A stretch of 30,164 nt of DNA, taken from the NCBI GenBank assembly GCA_003427395.1, contig BFEA01000498.1, forward strand, positions 867,994 to 898,157, read 5' to 3'. The notes beneath the pieces were generated by a model. The model was not told where the DNA came from, did not search any database, and worked only from the letters and a program-made list of their open reading frames with translations. The first letter of the stretch is position 1. Each line of letters opens with the position of its first letter. The position numbers were made by a program, and so were the translations under genes. Shown piece by piece: positions 27,542-30,164 of the stretch. The DNA is from Chara braunii (Eukaryota; Streptophyta; Charophyceae; Charales; Characeae).

Positions 27542-29080
27542 TGCTTTCCACAATTTCAAAATGTTATTGTATAATGATGTATTTCTGAAACTTTTCAATG
27601 CTAAGCTTTTACGATTTCGCCTTGTTTCATCGTTTTTTTTCTCTTTTCCTCATCTCTTTGTGTGCCATTTTACACTTGAAATAAAAAGTGAACATAAAAA
27701 CAATTTCACTTTTAACGAAAACACTGTTTTGTCTTTCTTTCTTGCAACTAACAACAACAATAACCTGGACACTCGGTTGCTCATGGCCGCAATGGGCTAA
27801 TAGGGGAGTGTAAGGTAGGACATGACCCAGACCCAGGAGGTTGGGTCCGCTGGGCCGTGTTAGTCCCAACGCTAACAGACTGTGTCTAGCACACAAAGGA
27901 AATGCAAGCACGCTACATACAAAGCCCCGCAAGAAATCCCATGACTCGCACAAAGAAAGTAACTGGTTATCTGATAAAGGTGACAATCTACACTTAGGGT
28001 GGGACCCCACAGGCTAGCGGCCAGGAAAACGGTCTGGGGGAAGTTGGCAGCGTGAGGTCGCCGTGAATGGAAAGCGAGCAGAACAGGGGACCCCACTGCC
28101 ACTGTGAAATTATGGTCCGTTCCGCTCCATGCTTTCCCGAACAGGAAAGTCGACCCCGAACTCTCCCGGAAAGGAAAGTGTACCTGTTCCGTTTTTATTC
28201 CTGGGTCTACACGTATAGGCGTGTGGCACATTTCGTGTGCACCAACGTGTGACCGTGTGGGTGACGCTGTCGCGTCAATGGGTAAAATTGCGCGACACCG
28301 GAAGGTCCAAACGGGTGGGGGAGGGAAGAGGGGGCGCTCGACAAAAAAAGAATACATTTTTACCCCAGACCCCCGGAAGGATGGTTCAACGGCCGCATTT
28401 TTTGAATGCCTGGTTTGTTGTGCCGTTGTTCTACCGTGATGCTGTGACCGAAGGTGCGAGTTGTCGTTGACGGTCCCCTTCTCCGTCCGCTGTGCCGTGC
28501 CGCCATCTCTGTATCATCGCAAACAAAAGAGAAGTGTCGTTGGGGGTGTTGGGGTGCTTGGACACATGATAGGGAGGTAGGGGTAGGCAGAGAAGTGGAG
28601 ACATGGACGACGAGTGGGAAGACCGGTTGTTGTTTTTCGTGGTCGTTGTCATCCAGTGGGTGAGTCAACGTAATGTGGCAGCCATGACTGTCCTCGAAGC
28701 GGCTGTTGCTTTGCCACAACGCGACAATGAATTGGCCATGGCCATGACGATGCAAGGAGGCGGCGTCGTTTGCCATAGCCTTTCTATGTTGTCCGCGTTA
28801 TCGACCGGTGTAGAGGACCTCATGCGGGCCTAGCCTTCCTGGTGGCCACTCTATCAGCGACCGCCTTGGGAAGGTTGCGGACTCGGAGCCACCGAAATCC
28901 ACGTACTGTCAACGGGGCCACGTGCAGTTCCACCCATCGCTGCCGAAGGTGGAGGACGAATGCCCGTACCGAGGTCCGGAACTAGTCTGGATGTGCATCC
29001 ATGCCGGATGCGAAGGTAACCGAGAGACGCATGTGTGCGGGTGATTGAGTGGCATGCCGAGCCAAGATCTCCAGGTCCGA
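27542..29080. other. No gene confirmed
   Basis: The minus frame 27872-28357 (161 codons) and the plus frame 28603-28833 (DDEWEDRLLFFVVVVIQWV...) are the longest, but neither has a domain I can name. The latter, with its Asp/Glu/Trp start and hydrophobic run, could be a decayed transposase start, which is only a guess. 27800-28340 is CCC/GGG-rich with short inverted words (CTTTCCCGAACAGGAAAG near 28131-28148). Confidence 0.3.
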
Positions 29081-29135
29081 CGTCATAGATGACAACCCCA
29101 TGGAGAGCCGGGGTTCGAAACCGAGGTTCTCATCC
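29045..29135 (+). repeat. Possible degenerate tRNA-like head
   Basis: GGTTCGAAACC at 29112-29122 fits the Pol III B-box consensus. TGGCATGCCGAG at 29051-29062, 61 bp upstream, is a poor A box. There is no cloverleaf. This is listed as a weak trace only. Confidence 0.22.
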
Positions 29136-29241
29136 TGCATGTACCCCGGAAACCGGCTGCGTGGCCCTTCTGAACCGGGTATGTTCGACGCCCATCCACT
29201 GTCATCCATTCCTGCGACGTAAACGCCTGCCCGCACCGCCT

Positions 29242-30117
29242 TCAGCTACACTTCTGACGCAACAAAATGCAGAGGCCGGCCAGTAGCAGGACAAGGAAGA
29301 CGAACAACGTCACGATGATGGCAATGATTGCACCTATGAAGAAGAAGACGATGGCCACGACGACAGTCGACCACCACTGACGGACGTGGGCTTTAGGCAT
29401 GTGGACACCACAAGAAGCTGGTGCGAAGCATGTCTGTGCACAAGAGCAACAGCAAGACGAACAGCCCGCCTGCCATTCGTCCCACTCGCGTCTCCGCACC
29501 CCCGTCGGACTGAACAAAACCACACGTGTGGAAGGAGAATGACAGGTTCGCGCACTCACCCCTTCTTGGGCAAATCGCAAATGAGGGAGCACGCCGAGGA
29601 GTCGATCACCCTGGCTGGCGACATCACTGCTCATTTGTCCACATGAAGCTGATGGAGATGGCCGCACAAGCACGGGAGGGAGAAACTGACCGCCAACAAC
29701 CCGCCTCACGTCGCTCGCAGCCTTCGCCACTCTATTAGGGATTGCGATCCTGGCGCAAGCAACAAGATGGTGATTGCATGCACCCCATGAAGCTCGTCGA
29801 CATCCCTCCCAGAACATCCGCCGGCCATCAGCAAAAGAGGTGGGACTTGAGCCCGCCCGACTCCATAGCCGCGTAACCGAGCGACACATGGATCGCATGC
29901 ACACGTGCATGGCAACCACAAAAGATGAGGATGGGGGCGAAGGACCGTCGATGGCAGCACTTAACAGCAACAAAAATTGCACCGTCTGCATGGGTATGCT
30001 CTCTGCAGGGACGTAGACTCGCATGCTGTACGAGCCTCGGAGGAGCGTGACGATGTGCACGACACACTCGGGGCACACATCCGCAGGTGCCACACACGGC
30101 TCCATCCAAACACCCAC
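29242..30117 (-). CDS. Long ORF with C-terminal hydrophobic segment, doubtful gene
   Basis: This minus-strand frame is open for 291 codons. The C-terminal ~45 residues hold a strong hydrophobic stretch (TVVVAIVFFFIGAIIAIIV followed by TLFVFLVLLLAGLCILL) that could span a membrane once or twice, after a Cys-rich patch (CSSCCCSCAQTC). The rest is Ser/Arg/Val-rich and matches no family I know. Against a gene: the tRNA-like remnant lies inside it, the DNA is GC-rich with few stops, and the plus strand is also open over parts of it (29386-29646 and 29774-30016). I see no promoter or splice context. Confidence 0.25.
   Translation of the reverse strand: MGVWMEPCVAPADVCPECVVHIVTLLRGSYSMRVYVPAESIPMQTVQFLLLLSAAIDGPSPPSSSFVVAMHVCMRSMCRSVTRLWSRAGSSPTSFADGRRMFWEGCRRASWGACNHHLVACARIAIPNRVAKAASDVRRVVGGQFLPPVLVRPSPSASCGQMSSDVASQGDRLLGVLPHLRFAQEGVSARTCHSPSTRVVLFSPTGVRRREWDEWQAGCSSCCCSCAQTCFAPASCGVHMPKAHVRQWWSTVVVAIVFFFIGAIIAIIVTLFVFLVLLLAGLCILLRQKCS
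29833..29890 (-). repeat. tRNA-like remnant (possible SINE head), minus strand
   Basis: On the minus strand TCGCTCGGTTACGCGG (29885-29870) resembles a D-arm/A box. GGGCTCAAGTCCCACC (from 29855) closely resembles a tRNA T-arm/B box (GGTTCAAATCCCACC type). It is followed by TTTT (29836-29833), a possible Pol III stop. The A-to-B distance is short, so it is a fragment rather than a tRNA gene. Confidence 0.4.
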
Positions 30118-30164
30118 GGACCCATGTCCCCGGACACCTTCATCCCCGCCCGCTGTCCCACTAC

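Overview
The window looks like repeat-rich nuclear DNA of a streptophyte, either a charophyte alga or a land plant. Three things point there. Two U6 snRNA-derived sequences are present, and one (13311-13404, minus) has the plant-type 3' end. There is a decayed LINE with endonuclease and reverse-transcriptase blocks (4325-6120, minus). There are also spliced-gene signatures, including an intron with GTAAGT and CAG borders that keeps the reading phase. I see no bacterial operons, ribosome binding sites or CRISPR-Cas genes. A short run of Ns at 15481-15490 marks an assembly gap. A large charophyte genome such as Chara would fit, but that is inference.

Layout. 1-4.3 kb: mostly unrecognised, with a possible broken minus-strand gene at 1.3-2.4 kb. 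4.3-6.1 kb: minus-strand LINE, 5'-truncated and missing the reverse-transcriptase palm. 6.9-7.9 kb: tRNA-like Pol III heads followed directly by a U6-like sequence. 8.0-9.1 kb: a dispersed repeat whose core folds as a hairpin. 9.86-10.62 kb: eight 33-nt hairpin repeats separated by variable spacers of 56-86 nt. 11-16 kb: local duplications, a U6 retrocopy inside one of them, AT-rich DNA and the gap. 16.1-18.9 kb: tandem and higher-order repeats. 19.3-20.0 kb: three promoter-like modules, two with a TATATAA box. 20.2-22.3 kb: a 107-bp satellite and diverged relatives. 22.4-23.2 kb: a decayed unknown protein. 23.5-24.1 kb: an AT-rich fold-back element and a 90-bp duplication. 24.2-24.95 kb: another palindrome-bearing repeat family. 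25.1-27.5 kb: a decayed gene with a charged N-terminal part and a Ulp1 (C48) SUMO-protease-like C-terminal domain. 27.5-30.2 kb: mostly unrecognised, with weak tRNA-like traces and one long minus-strand ORF.

No gene here looks intact. The Ulp1-like gene and the unknown protein carry in-frame stops (some TGA where Trp is expected) and frameshifts, as expected for old transposon-borne genes. The strongest unexplained signals are structural. (1) The 33-nt hairpin array keeps its stem through compensatory base changes, while the overlapping 300-codon ORF reads the repeat in different frames, so selection, if any, acts on structure. (2) A 17-nt palindrome, GTCGTGTTGAACACGAC and variants, recurs a few dozen times over about 8 kb inside at least four repeat families whose other sequence is unrelated. 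(3) A U6 retrocopy is flanked by an 18-nt direct repeat and interrupts one of two tandem paralogous repeats, so the other copy serves as a natural empty site.
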